The notes beneath the pieces are model-generated. The model ran no database searches and had not been told where the DNA came from. It saw only the letters and a list, made by a program, of their open reading frames with translations. DNA of 64,000 nucleotides. It comes from Prochlorococcus sp. AG-436-O11 (GTDB lineage: Bacteria > Cyanobacteriota > Cyanobacteriia > PCC-6307 > Cyanobiaceae). Position numbers and translations under genes: made by a program. Below are positions 63,806 through 64,000 of the stretch, in pieces (within the stretch, counting starts at the first letter, position 1; every line of letters begins with the position of its first letter). Where the stretch lies: contig QCPO01000004.1 in NCBI GenBank assembly GCA_003212535.1, positions 1 to 64,000 of the forward strand, read 5' to 3'.

Positions 63806-64000
63806 GTGGATCAGAATAGTAAAGGTTTAGTCCTAATCACAGGAACTACATCAGGTGTTGGATTAAATACTCTAAAACCTTTGTTGAGATTTGGATGGGA
63901 AATTATAGCTGTTAATCGTTCAAATAAACGGGGAATAAAAGCAGCCGAGGAAGTCTTGACAGAAGATGAAATGAAAAATATTCATTTTATAGAAATAGAT
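63806..64000 (+). CDS. por: Light-dependent protochlorophyllide reductase (5' part)
   Basis: The frame opens at GTG 63806 and runs to the window edge, so the gene is cut after 65 residues. It has an SDR NADP site, GLVLITGTTSGVGLNTLK, followed by LLRFGWEIIAVNRS. This pattern of ITGTTSGVG is typical of POR, the NADPH and light-dependent enzyme that makes chlorophyllide from protochlorophyllide. The catalytic Tyr-Lys part is outside the window. The identity therefore rests on the N-terminal signature and on chlorophyll and photosystem neighbours (psaM). Confidence 0.85.
   Translation, partial: MDQNSKGLVLITGTTSGVGLNTLKPLLRFGWEIIAVNRSNKRGIKAAEEVLTEDEMKNIHFIEID

Overview
The window is AT-rich, densely packed single-chromosome DNA. 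It almost certainly comes from a marine picocyanobacterium, most likely a high-light-adapted Prochlorococcus. The evidence is the gene set: psaM, psb27, por, a free HLIP gene, a ferrochelatase with an HLIP tail, the 62-residue hyperconserved protein between rplS and gltX, the alkane pair ado/aar beside accA, a Tab2-family protein and DUF2854/DUF3153 proteins. Intergenic gaps are short, 4-bp overlaps are frequent, TTG starts are common and Shine-Dalgarno sequences are mostly weak. No plasmid, prophage, insertion sequence or CRISPR array is visible. I cannot name the strain.

Layout. 1-5.0 kb: 3' end of tsaD, an hli gene, a Na+/H+ antiporter, then a minus-strand translation cluster (frameshifted PepSY-like gene, rplS, tRNA-Trp, hcp, tRNA-Asp, gltX). 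5-12.6 kb: map, an SDR, a DRTGG-domain protein, a SLOG protein, yajQ, prohibitin, hemL, xthA. 12.6-19.3 kb: small unknowns, larC, a UPF0104 membrane protein, futB, a His-rich CobW GTPase, phhB, a YjbQ protein. 19.3-29.6 kb: M32 peptidase, an intact pyrophosphatase, hemC, rpoD, priA, a DUF3153 protein, argB, DUF2854, ssb. 29.6-40.7 kb: cobK, cutA, a PfkB kinase, purA, psb27, proS, a small HTH protein, a second pyrophosphatase, an ArsC-like protein, lepB, a double histidine phosphatase, a CPBP protease. 40.8-51.6 kb: a frameshifted FtsL-like gene overlapping ftsI, tal, a geranylgeranyl-reductase-family enzyme, frr, pyrH, cobO, a tyrosine recombinase, hemH, ilvB. 51.7-64 kb: an SNase-like protein, pgeF, a Tab2 protein, an S1 paralogue, a creatininase-family protein, ado, aar, accA, an SDR, folE, trpF, an M50 protease, a lipoate ligase, psaM, an unknown and the 5' end of por.

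Functional themes. Tetrapyrrole and chlorophyll metabolism runs through the window (hemL, hemC, hemH, cobK, cobO, a GGR-family enzyme, por). So do photosystem biogenesis (psb27, Tab2, psaM), translation (gltX, proS, rplS, two tRNAs, frr, map, an S1 paralogue) and lipid/alkane metabolism (accA, aar, ado).

No wholly new multi-gene system was found. The points most worth following are four genes whose decoding or active site departs from normal. These are an FtsL-like gene split at an A10 tract where a -1 shift restores the frame; pgeF with no ATG/GTG/TTG but a strong AGGAGG six bases before an ATT; a PepSY-like gene broken by one extra base; and a second family-I pyrophosphatase lacking the catalytic Asp and a phosphate-binding Tyr while an intact paralogue lies 15 kb away.
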